Source: Lojkania enalia | Taxonomy: Eukaryota > Ascomycota > Dothideomycetes > Pleosporales | DNA length: 27,025 nucleotides | NCBI GenBank assembly: GCA_010094045.1 | Contig: ML986806.1 | Location: 42,714 to 69,738 of the forward strand | Direction: 5' to 3' | In this document: positions 1 to 10,731 of the stretch, piece by piece | Numbering within the stretch: position 1 is the stretch's first letter | Layout: the number at the start of each line of letters is the position of its first letter | Made by a program: the position numbers and the translations under genes | Notes under the pieces: model-generated | What the model was told of the DNA's origin: nothing | Databases searched by the model: none | Seen by the model: the letters and a program-made list of their open reading frames with translations, nothing else

Positions 1-486
1 ATTTATAATTTCTATCTATCTATTAGTCTCTTTATAATAAATAGTAGATAGTTTAATCTTTACGCTTAAAATATAGTAGAATTTAGACTAGAAACTAGAT
101 ATAAATTAGAGTTTTTAGTCTAAAATAGTAGTTTTAAATATATAGCTAAAATAGTATATCTATTAAATAAATAATTTAGCTATTCTCTATATATTAATTA
201 TATAATAGTAGAGAATAGATACTACTTATTTAGATAGACGATTAATTACTACTATAATCTAATTATATCTAGACTTATCTATAGAAAAATTCTTAAAGTT
301 AATATATAGGTACTATATTAGTTAATTTAATATAAAAAGTAAGTAGATAAAACCTAGAGTTTAGATTTATATTAAATAGGTTTTATAGTATAAAATATAA
401 TTCTATATATATTATTTATAAATAGCTTCTATATTAAACTAGTAAATAAAATATATAATATCTTACCTAGGTTAAAGTTAGGTTTA
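1..486. other. AT-rich DNA, nothing recognised
   Basis: No open frame of useful length is present on either strand, and I recognise no domain when TAG/TAA are read through. Composition is extreme: TpA is everywhere and TpG and CpA are almost missing, the RIP signature. It is probably decayed transposon DNA, but no family can be named. Confidence 0.6.
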
Positions 487-615
487 GAGTTTTTAATACT
501 AGAATTAGAGTTAAAGTAGAGTTTTTAGTATTAGAGTATAAGTTAAGTAAGAATTCTTAGTATTAAAATTAAAGTTAGAGTAGAGTTCTTAGCGCTGGAG
601 TATAAGGTTAAAGTA
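487..615. repeat. 32-bp minisatellite, four units
   Basis: Four head-to-tail units at 487-518, 519-550, 551-582 and 583-615 (32, 32, 32 and 33 bp). Each starts GAGTTYTTA or GAATTCTTA and ends near AAGTTA/AGAGTA. Unit 4 keeps CGCTGG where the others have TACTAG, TATTAG or TATTAA, so the units differ mainly by C/T and G/A transitions. A partial, diverged fifth unit may follow from 616. The array looks like an old minisatellite mutated by RIP, with the last unit least affected. Confidence 0.8.
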
Positions 616-649
616 GGAGTATCTTATAAGGTTCCTTTATAATTATAGG

Positions 650-795
650 AAATAATTATATATTATATATTTATTATATATTATATATTATATATTAATT
701 ATATATTATATATTATATATTTATTATATATTATATATTTATTATATATTATATATTATATATTTATTATATATTATATATTATATATTTATTAC
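650..795. repeat. AT satellite, heptamer-like TTATATA repeats
   Basis: About 145 bp made almost only of A and T, built from runs of TTATATA/TATATAT separated by TTTATTA or TTAATTA spacers, with a higher-order period of roughly 20-30 bp. It has no coding sense. Such tracts are common in AT isochores and may arise by slippage. Confidence 0.8.
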
Positions 796-799
796 TATA

Positions 800-2079
800 A
801 ATTATTATAGTAGAGAACTAGTTTTATTTAAAATAGCCTTTTTTAAGCCTAAAACTATCTAGGGATTATAACTCTAATCTAATAAAAGACTAAACTTCTT
901 ATAGTATTACTTTACTAAATATATATTCTTATTTTAGATAGTAATCTACTTTACGCAAATTATATTTATATTATAGTCTAATATAGTTAGTATTATATAG
1001 TATAAATTATATAAAAAATAATATACTTTTAAAGAACCTAATAAGAAAAGTTTTAATAAACTTTTAGAGAGCTTTAATTATACTCTATTACTAATATATT
1101 TTACTACTATAAGTATCCTCCTAAACTATAGTAGTAATTTTATAGATTAGCCGTAAAAAAGGAAGCTTTTAAAAAAGGAGTTTAGTACTCTTCTAATATT
1201 GTTTAATCTATTAAAGTATAATAGCTATATCTTATTAGTATATAACTATAATAAAAACCTATAATAACTTACTCCTAGAGTAATAGTAATACTTTACTAG
1301 TATAGGTTTTACTGGTATAGGTGTCTTACAAGCTAATTTAGTAGTAAGCTACTTTTAGAGAGACTTACTACCTATTAGAACAATTTTAAATTATACTATT
1401 CCTTAAGTATAAGATATTACATATTAATAGTAGTAGAGTAGAGTAGTTAATATTAATAATTAAGGTTAATAGTATAAAACTAAGTTAAGGTTTATTAATA
1501 GATACCTAAAATATAAATATAGATACTAAAATATATATATATTAAGAACTAGTATTAAATTAAGATTATAAAGTAAAATTAATAAGGTGTTTAGATATAT
1601 ATTATAAGAATACTATAATAAAAAACTATAATAACTTACTATTTTATAGAACTAGTAGTACGCTTTTTAGTAATAGTTTTTTATATTAAACTAACTAATA
1701 TTTTATATTTATTTAGATATATATATATTTTATTATTATTTCTATCTAATCTATACTAGTAGATAGTATATATACTCGTCGCGTTAAGCCTAATACCCTA
1801 CTATAATTCTTCTTCCTACTATACTCTTATTAGTATAACTCTAAATCTTCGATTTATTATATACTTTTATTATAGTTTTTATAAAATATTAACTATTAAA
1901 GTAGAATTTATTAATAATAATTTTCTTAATAGTCTAGATAGCTTCCTACTACTAAAGCTACTAGAGCTACTAGTTAGCTTTAACTAAGATAAGTAAGCGA
2001 AGTTAATATAGGTAAGTAATTATACTATTTTTTTATTATAGTTTACTAATAAATATAAAGCTAGTAGTTAGAAGATTAT
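800..2079. other. Decayed DNA, unassigned; holds a 29-bp direct repeat
   Basis: There is no recognisable gene. On + the stretch about 1100-1560 gives a fairly continuous translation when TAG is read as Gln or Trp, suggesting old coding sequence, but I cannot match it to a family. Two 29-bp words, 1245-1273 and 1612-1640, differ at one base. TpA richness matches the rest of the window. Confidence 0.45.
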
Positions 2080-3170
2080 AAAATTAAATACGTTCTTTTA
2101 CTATATAGTTAAACTAGTTCTTAAAAAGGCTGTCTAACCAACCTTATAGTACCCTTTAAGAGTATACTTAGTAATACTAAGCGCGCTATCTAATAGAGAA
2201 ATAAAGCTATATTACTTACTACTAAGGAAAAGGCTATTAAAAGTACTTATACTACTAATCGCTCTACTAAGAGTGCTAAAAAAAGGTAGCTATAGAAAAG
2301 TACTAAATATATAGCGTTAGGGGAAGAAAAAAAAAGATATTAGATAAAGCTATTAAAGCTATAGTAGAGAAGTACTTTAATAATTATAAGTCTAATAAGT
2401 TATTATAGTTATTTATTATATATATATATACTTATAAATAAATAGATAATTAGTTAGAAGTAAAACTAAAAGCTATCTACTTAAAATAGGAGTATATTAA
2501 CTAAGAGATTAACCTTAAATATTATTAAGCAGTTCTATTAAAGGCTATTAGTTAAGAGAAAAATATATCTACTATATAAAAATTAGCTTATAGTCTATTA
2601 TAGATATATAGCTCTAAAGGAACTGTGCAGAAGGTTATATATAAAATATACTAAGATAGCCTTCTTAAGCTATAAAATAATAGCTTTAAAAGTAAGGATA
2701 TTTAAAATAAATAGTAAGAGTTTATTAAAGGACTATCTAAGGAAGAGTTAACTATAGTTTTAGAGCTAGAGTAGAAGTAAGTTTATTATATTTTTTATTA
2801 TATCTATTTATTATAGATATATACTAATTACTACTCTAGATATTAAGAGCTTCTATTAGTATATAATTAATTTAATAATAATCTTCTTCTTAATTTAAAC
2901 TTACCCTATATTAAAGGTATTAAAAGCGATAAGTGCGAAGAGGAGGTTAATAATAATTCTAAAATTAAGGCTAAGCTTATATAATATAAGAATAAGTATA
3001 AGATATTAAGTAAGAAGTTAAATAGTACTTTTAAGGGCTTCTTAAATAAAGATATAACCGACTTTAATAGTTTCTCGGATAATAATACTTTAATAAATAA
3101 GGATTAGTTTAGCCCTTACTACTAATAGTTAATAGAAGAAAATCTAATATACTTCTCTAATACTATATAA
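2080..3170 (+). pseudogene. RIP-inactivated relic of an unrecognised protein
   Basis: I do not recognise this protein. From about 2345 to 3170 one + frame runs about 270 codons whose only interruptions are TAG and TAA, most where Gln or Trp codons would fit. Upstream, about 2130-2340, the frame continues with a basic segment rich in Lys, Arg, Ser and Thr, joined through an A-run near 2325 that probably holds a one-base indel. The C-terminal part (about 2930-3140) is acidic, Asp/Glu/Asn-rich, and the middle looks helical with many Leu, Glu and Lys. No catalytic motif, zinc finger or membrane segment is visible. It lies directly left of the hAT element and may belong to a transposon or be a captured host gene. 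Confidence 0.45.
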
Positions 3171-3278
3171 ATTTTATTTATACTACTTCTCTATATATAT
3201 AAACTTAATTAACTAGGGTAGTATATTATACTATATTACAGACTATAGTAGTATATCATAAAATAAACTAGAGTAGTT

Positions 3279-3322
3279 ATTAGATTCTAGGTAGTATACT
3301 ATAGTATCTTATAATATATTAT
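3279..3322 (+). repeat. hAT left inverted repeat
   Basis: Contains TTAGATTCTAG followed by GTAGTATACTATAG and, after a short insertion, ATATATTATAG. The reverse complement of 6431-6468 gives the same words in the same order (TTAGATTCTAG, AGTAATATACTATA, ATATTATA). The pairing across about 3.1 kb brackets the hAT transposase relic. Confidence 0.55.
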
Positions 3323-3555
3323 AGTACGTTAAATAATAGTAATTAATTATACTTTATAATATATAATAGTAATTTACTCTACTTTATAGTATTTTCTAGA
3401 CTATAGTATTCTACAATATACTATAGTAGACTTCTATATACTACTAAGAGTATAGTATTAGTATATTATTTAGTAATAAAACCTATTATCTCTAAAAATA
3501 AATACTTAATATAATAGTATAATATACTACTATTTTATTAGAGTTTTATATATAT

Positions 3556-3595
<40 letters not shown>
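3556..3595 (+). repeat. (TAG)n microsatellite, 13 units
   Basis: Thirteen perfect trinucleotide units inside the left part of the hAT relic. On the other strand it reads (CTA)n. It may have been a CAG or TGG repeat before RIP, or a simple slippage product; the sequence cannot decide. Confidence 0.9.
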
Positions 3596-3879
3596 CTACA
3601 AATATAATTTATAGCTAGATACTCTCAATTATTAACCCTAACTCCTTATATACCCGTAATATTATAGTATTCCTACTATTCTTTATTACAGCGTTTTATT
3701 ATAGTTATATTAATACTAATATAAATCTAGTATCTTATAATCGACGCTCTATTAATTTTCTATTAAGGTTTTTAAGAAACCTATTAGCTAATTATATATC
3801 CGCGGATAGAGGATAAAGAAGATAGATAGAGGATAATAGAGCTTATTAATATATAGATAATATAGTAGGAATTAATACT

Positions 3880-6310
3880 ATAAGTTTCGGACCCTTTAAA
3901 TATACTTAATAAATTAAGGTAGAATTTAACTACTTATTATAGTAAGATTTAGAGATAATTTAGAGAAGCTGTATAATTTCTAGATAGTTACCTATTTATA
4001 TTCTATTACTACTACAGCTTTTAACTTATATATTTAAATAAGAATTATAATAGTATAAAGTATCTAATAAATTGCTTTAAATCCTAGGCCTATTTAAGAA
4101 TTCTAGCTCTAAAGTATAATAGGTTCTATATACCTATAGCTAGGCCATTTAATAATAAAGATCTAATTATACTATTATACTCTACTAGTACTTTTAAGTA
4201 TAAACTAGTCCGTATTATTATTAATAATAACTAGTTTTTCTAAATAGTAGATTACCTATTCTTTTAATATTTTGTTTAGTTCTTCCAACTAGATACTATA
4301 TTAATTAGCTAATTTAGTTTTATAGGGCTATTTAAGTATAAGATTATAGTAGCTTAATTCTCTCTTTTATATAACTTTAGTTAAAGTATAAAGATATTAA
4401 TCGCGTTTAATACCTAGTTTATAAAGAACTACTTTAGTTTTCTTATAGTAAAAGGGTACTATATTAATTTGGACTAGGAGTTCTACGAGAGACTATTTAA
4501 TTTTATCTCTATTTAAGGAAACTATACTAGTACTTCTATAATAATAGAAGTACTATATATTCTATTAAATATAAATATATAACAACAATTACTAGTAGCT
4601 ACCTATAATACTACTACTAATAATAGTATACTTATATATACAATATAAGAGAAACTATATAAAGATAGTATTAAATAGAACTATAAGGAGAATATAATTC
4701 TATATCTTACTTATATTATTAATCTTATTATTTAGAAAATTATTTACTATCTTAAGCTCGTACCTCCTAAAGAGATAGAAGATAGAAGAATTTTATAGTA
4801 ACGCGATATAAATAAGATCTAGATATAAATTTCTATTCTAAATTCTCTTTATAAAATATAGCTTTTTATTACAATTAGTTATTATAATTATTATATACTA
4901 ATTTCTAGTTAGATTTAAGCTATTTATAAAGTAATTAATTAATTACTATAGCGCTATAAGCGTTTTATTATTTTATAGAGTTCTCTACTACCTAAGTACC
5001 GGCTATTTATAATAAAAGATGTCTCAACTTAATAGAATTTGATATTTAATATATATAACTAAATAGTAGGTCTTAAGTAATATATTAATAACTAGCTTTA
5101 ATATAAAATTAACTTAAAGATTCTTATTTAGAGATCTAGTAATAATAAAGATACTGAGGTAGATTTCTATAATTTCTAGTAACTTTAACTATCTACTACT
5201 AAATAATACTATTTAATACTAATTGTAGACCTATTTAATAATTTTAAAAGGGTAATTAAAGTATTTAATAAGAATATAAAGTTTTAGATCTAGTATATTT
5301 AGTAAATATATAATAGATTCTTTAATTTCCTAGATAATATAAATAAGGATTTAGCTAAAGATATAGAGAGTAACTTAGATTAGCTAATAGTAGTAAGAGT
5401 TATAGTAGAGAAGGGTTAATCTAAATTAAGTAAATACTACTTAAAAATAGACGTAAAATATAGTTACTTATTTAATTATATAACAATTTAAAATCTATTT
5501 TAAAAGCTTATAATATATAAGGTACTTTTATTATAGCTATTTATTATATTAGCTTCTAACTATAACTATAAGATAAGACTTAGGACCTTTAATATAAGGA
5601 AACCTATTGCTAACAATTTCTTAAATATCTTAATCGCTATAATAAGAATATACTAAACTATACTTTATTTATAATATTCTAACCTTAATAAATATAAAGT
5701 AATAAGTAGTTTCGTAAACTATCTCTATAATATTTATCCTTAAACAGCTCTTTAAGTTTTCTAAGCCAGAATCTAAGTAATATAGAAGAGGGAGAGAAAG
5801 AGGAAGAAGGAGAAGGAGAGTTAGAGGAAGAAGAGAAAGGACTAACTTATTAAGAAGGAGAAAGCTATCTAAGTATACCTCCTATTTAAGGTTATAACTT
5901 TAATATATTAGGCTAGTAGAGAGTAAATAAATATTAGTATCTACAGCTTACTTAGGTTATAAAAAATATTCTTCTAATATAAATTATAGAAGTTAATATT
6001 AAACGGGTTTTTAATACTACTAGAAATATAATTAGAGATAAAAGATATTACCTTATTATATAGAGAATCCAGGATATTATATTTCTAAAATATATAATAA
6101 GTAGAGAGAACTATTATACTAAAGAGGTATATTAGGCTATAGAAGCCTAAAATACTAGTAAGTTAAGCTCTTTTTATAGCGCTAATAAGGTTATAAATCT
6201 TTTTAAACTTCTAATCTAGGTATATAATAAAGAACTAGAGATTAACTAGGAGATTAATTAGAAGAATATCGATCCTAGTACTACTACTAATAAGAAGCTG
6301 CTGTAAAAGT
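3880..6310 (+). pseudogene. hAT transposase relic
   Basis: The C-terminal third is the readable part. With TAG/TAA read through, about 5905-6130 gives the hAT C-terminal dimerisation domain: a Tyr-Pro-like Gln-Leu segment, a hydrophobic I-x-N-I-L-L-I stretch, then the signature V-x-x-K-R-V-F-N-x-T-R-N (S-I-P-A-x-x-A-x-x-E-R-x-F-S in the family) and a downstream R-x-Y-Y-L-I segment in the R-R-x-R-L position. Just upstream, 5785-5840 encodes a Glu-rich acidic linker, common ahead of this domain. The N-terminal BED zinc finger and the RNase-H-like core are too decayed for me to place. Many TAG stops and several frame changes make it nonfunctional. The start is unknown; 3880 is only where coding-like sequence seems to begin. 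Confidence 0.6.
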
Positions 6311-6430
6311 ATATTTATTAAGAAATTTATAAACCTTTATAGTTTATATAATAAATTACTATTATAAATATATTATTATATTAAATTAAGCTATATAAAA
6401 TTAATAGTTAAAAAGTATACTACTATAATC

Positions 6431-6468
6431 TATAATATATTATAGTATATTACTCTAGAATCTAATAA
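6431..6468 (-). repeat. hAT right inverted repeat
   Basis: Its reverse complement matches the left repeat at 3279-3322, sharing TTAGATTCTAG and TATACTATA words. It lies about 120 bp past the last readable transposase codons. Confidence 0.55.
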
Positions 6469-6479
6469 AGTAGGATTAG

Positions 6480-6800
6480 CTTAATCTATAATAAATAGTT
6501 ATAATAAAGCTCTAGAATATTATACTATATATACTCTTACTAAGCTACTTTCTAAAGTATACTAATTAGTTAGACTCTAAGGAAACCCAGTCTATATAAC
6601 CCTATCTTAACCTATACTCTATTACTAAGTAGCTACCCTAACTCTACTTATACTCTAGGCTGATTAGTAAGATCCTAACCTTAACCCTACTCTACTTACA
6701 TAAGACCCTAACCCTAATCTAATCTATACCTATCTACTAGCCTATTCTATACCCTTCTAGTAGTACTTCTAAAATAGTAACTAATAGGTTTTAGTAGCGT
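6480..6800. other. Spacer with CCCTAA-like words
   Basis: No coding sense was seen. From 6598 to 6730 the + strand is rich in CCCTAA/CCTTAA/ACCCTA words, including two perfect telomere-type hexamers in tandem at 6706-6717. Unlike its surroundings it has runs of C. It sits between the hAT right end and the broken 3' side of the gypsy relic. Confidence 0.6.
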
Positions 6801-6819
6801 TTAGATATATAGAAGATAC

Positions 6820-7900
6820 TTAGTTATAAACCTCTTATATAAGTTATATATAAAGGCCTAAATCTAATAGAATATATAAGTAATTATTATAAAAGAGTAG
6901 TCTATTTTCTATCTAATACTTATAGAGTAAAAGAATATATTTCTATATAAAGAAGAAATTAGTTTCTATTTTTATTTCTAATATAGGATTAAAGTAGTAG
7001 AATATAGGTATACTTAATAGAGCTAATTTTAATTTCTTAAAGATAATATTATATTCTAAAATCTATATAAAAGGGGTTATAGAACTTTATAATATAATAA
7101 TTAGCTTTATAATACGCGAGAATTCTAGTATAAACTATTAATAGAATCTAGTAAAACCTAAGAAGGATTTTACATCTATTATAGTAGTAGATAGCTGCTA
7201 GTTATATAATACTTCTACCTTCTTTAAATTAACCTTAAAACTTTTATTTAAGAAGATATAACTAAGATATTTAATTTAGGTAATATAGAATTCGCTCTTT
7301 TTAATATTAACTTATAATTCTACTTAATATAATCTTTTAAGAACTTTCTTAATATAGATAGTATATATTATTTTATCTTCTAAGTAGATAAGAATATTAT
7401 CTAGATAAGTAATATAGAAGTTATTTAGGTAGTTAATTAATATATTATTTATATAGTGCTAGTAAGTTACTAAACTATTATATAATTTAAAAGATAGAAC
7501 TTTATACTTATAGGTTCTATATTAAGTTTAAAAGGTAGTATATTCTTTAAAACTAAGGTCTATTCTAATCTTATTAAAGGCTATATAAATATTAAACTTA
7601 GTAAAGATTACTATTTTAATAGGTTTAAATAGAAGTTTATTTATATATAATATTAGGTATATATCTTTATAGGTAAGAGTATTAAGTTTATAATAATCTA
7701 TATAAATATATAGATTACTATTAAGTTTATAAATATAAAGGATTAGAAATATAAAAGAATTCTAACTCTATTTAATATACTTATATTATAGATTATTAAT
7801 AATATACTTCTTAGTTACCTCTAGCTCCTTAATATTCTACTTATATAACAGGCTGTAACTATTAAAAAGAGGTTCTATAAGAATAATCTTATAATTATAA
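6820..7900 (-). pseudogene. Gypsy reverse transcriptase and partial RNase H
   Basis: The - strand translation follows Ty3/gypsy reverse transcriptase closely. Motif A is at 7561-7608 and reads I-F-T-K-F-N-I with A-F-N-K-I-R-I after it, so the metal-binding Asp of F-T-K-F-D is now Asn. A segment T-Y-K-Y-K-V-L-S-F matches the Y-K-Y-K-V-L-P-F-G motif. The catalytic Y-L-D-D is at 7396-7407 and reads Y-L-D-N (GAT to AAT after T, a TpG to TpA change). The thumb follows with F-L-G-F-T-R-F-Y near 7160. RNase H begins near 7020 with F-N-P and I-E-T-N where families have F-D-P and E-T-D, and fades by about 6820. Both reverse-transcriptase Asp losses and many stops mean it is dead. Confidence 0.8.
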
Positions 7901-8960
7901 GAATAGTATTCTAATAATTAATAAGCTATAGTTTTACTAAATATATTCTAATACTTATAGTATTTAAATAGTAATTAGAGATTTACTAGTATTTTATTTT
8001 TAGTCTTATCTTCTAGCTCTAGAACTTACTTATTTTTAATTAGCTGCTTAATTTTATATAAAGATATAGAGAAAAACTTGTTCTCTTTTCTCTTTATATT
8101 AAAGTAGAAAGTATTAGCTAAAATAAGAGTAATAATAGAAGAATAAACTTTCTTTAGATCGGGTTTAGACTTTATTATATACGGGTGTATAGAAGTTCTA
8201 AGCTTATTTAGACTATAAGCTATAAGAAATTAATATAGTTTTAATAGTTTTAGTAGACCTTTAATATAATAGATAGTTAGACTATAAGACTACTAATACT
8301 AGTTCTTTTTCTATAGAACGTTATATCGCTAGATATCTAGTTCTACCTCCTTATTATATATTAGCTAAGTTAATTATATAAGAAGAGGAGGTAAAAGATT
8401 ATAAATAGTAGAATACTTAGAAAGTTATATAATCTAATTTTTATCTATATCTAGCTAGAGTTAAAAATAATATAACTATTTAATACTAATAATATAATCT
8501 TAAGTACTTAGATCTATAATAATAAATAGATAGTTTCGAATAATTCTTCTATTAATTTACAGGTATAAATAAATATACTAATTAACTAGAGTTTAGATTT
8601 AGTCCTAAAAACCTTTAATAGTAATTTTAAAGGGTAAGTACTATATTAATATATATAGAACTTAAATAAGTAATCTAACTATTATAGAATTAAAGAATAA
8701 GAAACTTTAGGTACTAGTATTAATAAAGGCGTTTAGTTATACACCAACGCCTTTTAAATATAGGATAGTAGGAATTTAAAAGTACTTTCCTCTAAATAAA
8801 TATAATAAATCGATATTTAATAAGTTATACTTACTTAAGTTTAGAATAGAGAGTTTTCTTAAACGTCTCTATTTTCTACCTAAGAACTATCTAGATAGTA
8901 CTTATTTACGTCTAAAAACTCTTCTTCCTTAATCTTTTCTTATTTAACTTCTATTTTATA
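7901..8960 (-). pseudogene. Gypsy protease-to-RT connecting region
   Basis: This joins Gag to the reverse transcriptase. Translation on - gives a protease-like region (about 8700-8250) that I place by order rather than by a clear active site; the D-S/T-G triad was not located with certainty. From about 8110 the sequence F-S-I-S-L-Y-K-I and then F-S-K-T-I-A matches the segment fungal gypsy elements carry just before reverse transcriptase (F-S-x-S-M-x-E-I, then D-V-F-S-K). Stops are almost all TAG. Part of the same polyprotein as 6820-7900. Confidence 0.6.
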
Positions 8961-10429
8961 TATTTTAAAAACTATATATTTATTTATAAAGTATTCTAGT
9001 TTACTATAATTATAATAATTATTTAGAGTTATATACCTTTTAGATATAGAAGTCTTACTAGATTATTAGAGAGTAATTATAATAGAATAAGGTATTAATA
9101 CTAGAGTAGATTAGGGTAGTATTAGACTATAAGTTACTTTAGATAAACTTTTAGAAACCTTCTAATACTAATCCAAATTTATTTTAGCTATAACTTATAG
9201 ACTAATAGTTTATTCTAGAAGGTTAGAAACGCTCCTTCTTTCTATATTATAAGCTGTTAAGTAGAGAACTATAGTATTAAAAAAGCTTTTCTATATAAGC
9301 TTAAAGCTAAAGTTTAGTATCTTTAAGCTAGAGAGAATCTTATCTTATAGGTAGAAGAACTACTTAGATTAGAATACAGATCTTCTAATAGCTATACTAA
9401 TAAAGTAAGCTTTAAAAGTTGGGAATATTTCTTCTTTATTTATCCTTAGGATTTAAAACGCCTATTACGCTTCTATCTCTTTATTATCTATAATTAAATA
9501 TAATTATAGAAGTAAAATTATTTCTTTAATATTCTTAAACTAATACTAGTCTAATTTAGCTAGGTATTTTAGCTCTAGATACCCTTTTATTATACTAGAA
9601 GTATATCTCTATACTAATACTATATATATATACTCTATTAGATAGTAATTTATATTAATTTTAAGTTAGTCTAGAATTAAAGCTTACTATTATTTAAATA
9701 TAGATTTACTACTATCTATAAAACTTTCGATCTTAAATATACGTTTAATAAGATAGGCTTAAAAGAGTTTAAAAGTAGCTAAGAAGTTTCTTACTAGAAA
9801 AGTTGTAAAAGTTTCTTAATATATTATTAGTTCTAATTTAGTAGTTTATAGAGGTTAATTAGAACTAATAGTTCTCTATTATATTAAGTATATAATCTCC
9901 TCTTATAAAATTGTAATTTATTCTTTAAAAGTTAGTTTACTCTAATTTCCCTTTAAATTAGATAGGTTCTTTATTATAAGCCCTATAGAGAGGGGTCCGC
10001 CTATTATAAGACCCCCTATAGGAGGTAATAGTTGTTCTATATATATAGATAGAAGCTTACTCTTACTATAACTTATATATATATCAATTCTAGTATAGGA
10101 ATTAGAAGGTAAATTATAGTTAGATATTAGCGGTTACCTCTAATTCTAATAGATTATTAGTAGTCTCTAAGTTTCTACCTAAATATACTCTATACAGCTT
10201 TTCTAAAGATAATTCTAATTATAGGAGATAGAAAGTTCTAAACCTAAAAGCTTTAGTTAATAAAAGGTTTTTAAGATTCTATCTAGATAACTAAATAATT
10301 TAATATAATAGTATATAAATATTATAATTTAAACTAAATTAAATATATTTTAGACTTAAATATAGTTAAATAAATAATCGATATAATATTATTAAAGAGG
10401 CTATTACTAGTAGTATTAAGTTCTTCTAT
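8961..10429 (-). pseudogene. Gypsy Gag relic with mutated zinc knuckle
   Basis: Nucleocapsid-type Gag on the - strand. The clearest mark is the zinc knuckle at 8973-9017, Y-x2-Y-x4-Y-x4-Y, where the family has C-x2-C-x4-H-x4-C; all three Cys and the His have become Tyr, as TGY to TAY and CAY to TAY changes would produce. The N-terminus may be near 10429, where ATA-GAA-GAA-CTT could be a former ATG start followed by an acidic, Ser/Thr-rich segment, but this leaves almost no leader after the putative LTR, so the start is uncertain. The middle (about 9100-10000) is too decayed to align by eye. Confidence 0.6.
8973..9017 (-). other. Gag CCHC zinc-knuckle site, all ligands now Tyr
   Basis: The codons read Y-Y-N-Y-S-K-L-E-Y-F-I-N-K-Y-I. 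Aligned to C-Y-N-C-G-K-x-G-H-F-x-x-K-C, every metal ligand is replaced by Tyr. It fixes the orientation and identity of this Gag. Confidence 0.7.
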
Positions 10430-10433
10430 ATAA

Positions 10434-10731
10434 TATAATAGTATAGGTAAGATAATAGGTCTAAATATAGTACAAATCTACTTAGAGGTATATAGAAGTA
10501 TATAGAGGTTTAGGAACCTAAAAATTCTATTAATACTTATAGGCCTTATATAAAAGAATATAGAAGAACTACTAAACTACTTATAAGGGAGTATATAATT
10601 ATATATAGAAGGGAAAAGGGGCGGAGCTAGGGGTAGAATAAGATAAGTAAAAAGCTTTAGGATAAGATTATATATAAAGCTTTTTATAGAACGATTTCTT
10701 CGCATTATTATAAGTTATATATATAATAGCA
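10434..10731. repeat. Dispersed repeat, probable LTR (copy 1)
   Basis: The first 75 bp recur at 26951-27025 with 72 identities. The right border is set where homology to Fot1/pogo copy 2 begins (10732). Ends read TATAATAG and TAGCA, compatible with an original TG...CA LTR after RIP. A TATA-like TTATATATAAAGC lies near 10668-10680 and a GC-richer GGGGCGGAGC at about 10618. It could be the 5' LTR of the gypsy relic on its left (- orientation) or a solo LTR; no matching target-site duplication was seen, so orientation and ownership stay open. Confidence 0.55.

Larger units (their letters stand above)
3270..6480 (+). mobile_element. hAT-superfamily DNA transposon relic
   Basis: A roughly 3.2-kb unit bounded by an inverted repeat (about 3279-3322 and 6431-6468) and containing, on +, a decayed transposase whose C-terminal hAT dimerisation domain can still be read. 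The length suits hAT elements. The 8-bp target-site duplication expected of hAT could not be recognised, so the outer edges may lie some tens of bases outside the repeat. Subterminal sequence on both sides is rich in CTATAGTATA-like words, as hAT subterminal regions often are. Confidence 0.6.
6800..10430 (-). mobile_element. Ty3/gypsy retrotransposon relic 1, integrase side missing
   Basis: Read on the - strand the order is Gag (10430 to about 8960), protease region (about 8700-8250), reverse transcriptase (about 7900-7240) and the start of RNase H (about 7080-6820). This is the gypsy order. Integrase, chromodomain and the second LTR were not found; homology fades near 6800. A possible LTR abuts the Gag end at 10434-10731. 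All domains carry TAG/TAA stops and RIP-type substitutions. Confidence 0.75.

Noticed and set aside
655..795. Replication origin or centromere core in the AT satellite
   Set aside because: AT content alone is not evidence, and the tract is only about 145 bp in an entirely AT-rich window.
3556..3595. TAG repeat as a coding polyglutamine tract
   Set aside because: It may once have been CAG, but no surrounding frame supports a protein there.
4530..4553. 10-bp stem with 4-base loop (GTACTTCTAT / ATAGAAGTAC) as a terminator or RNA element
   Set aside because: It lies inside the hAT relic; AT-rich inverted words of this size are common here and no transcript context exists.
6706..6717. True telomere or chromosome end
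   Set aside because: Only two perfect CCCTAA units, embedded between transposon relics on both sides.
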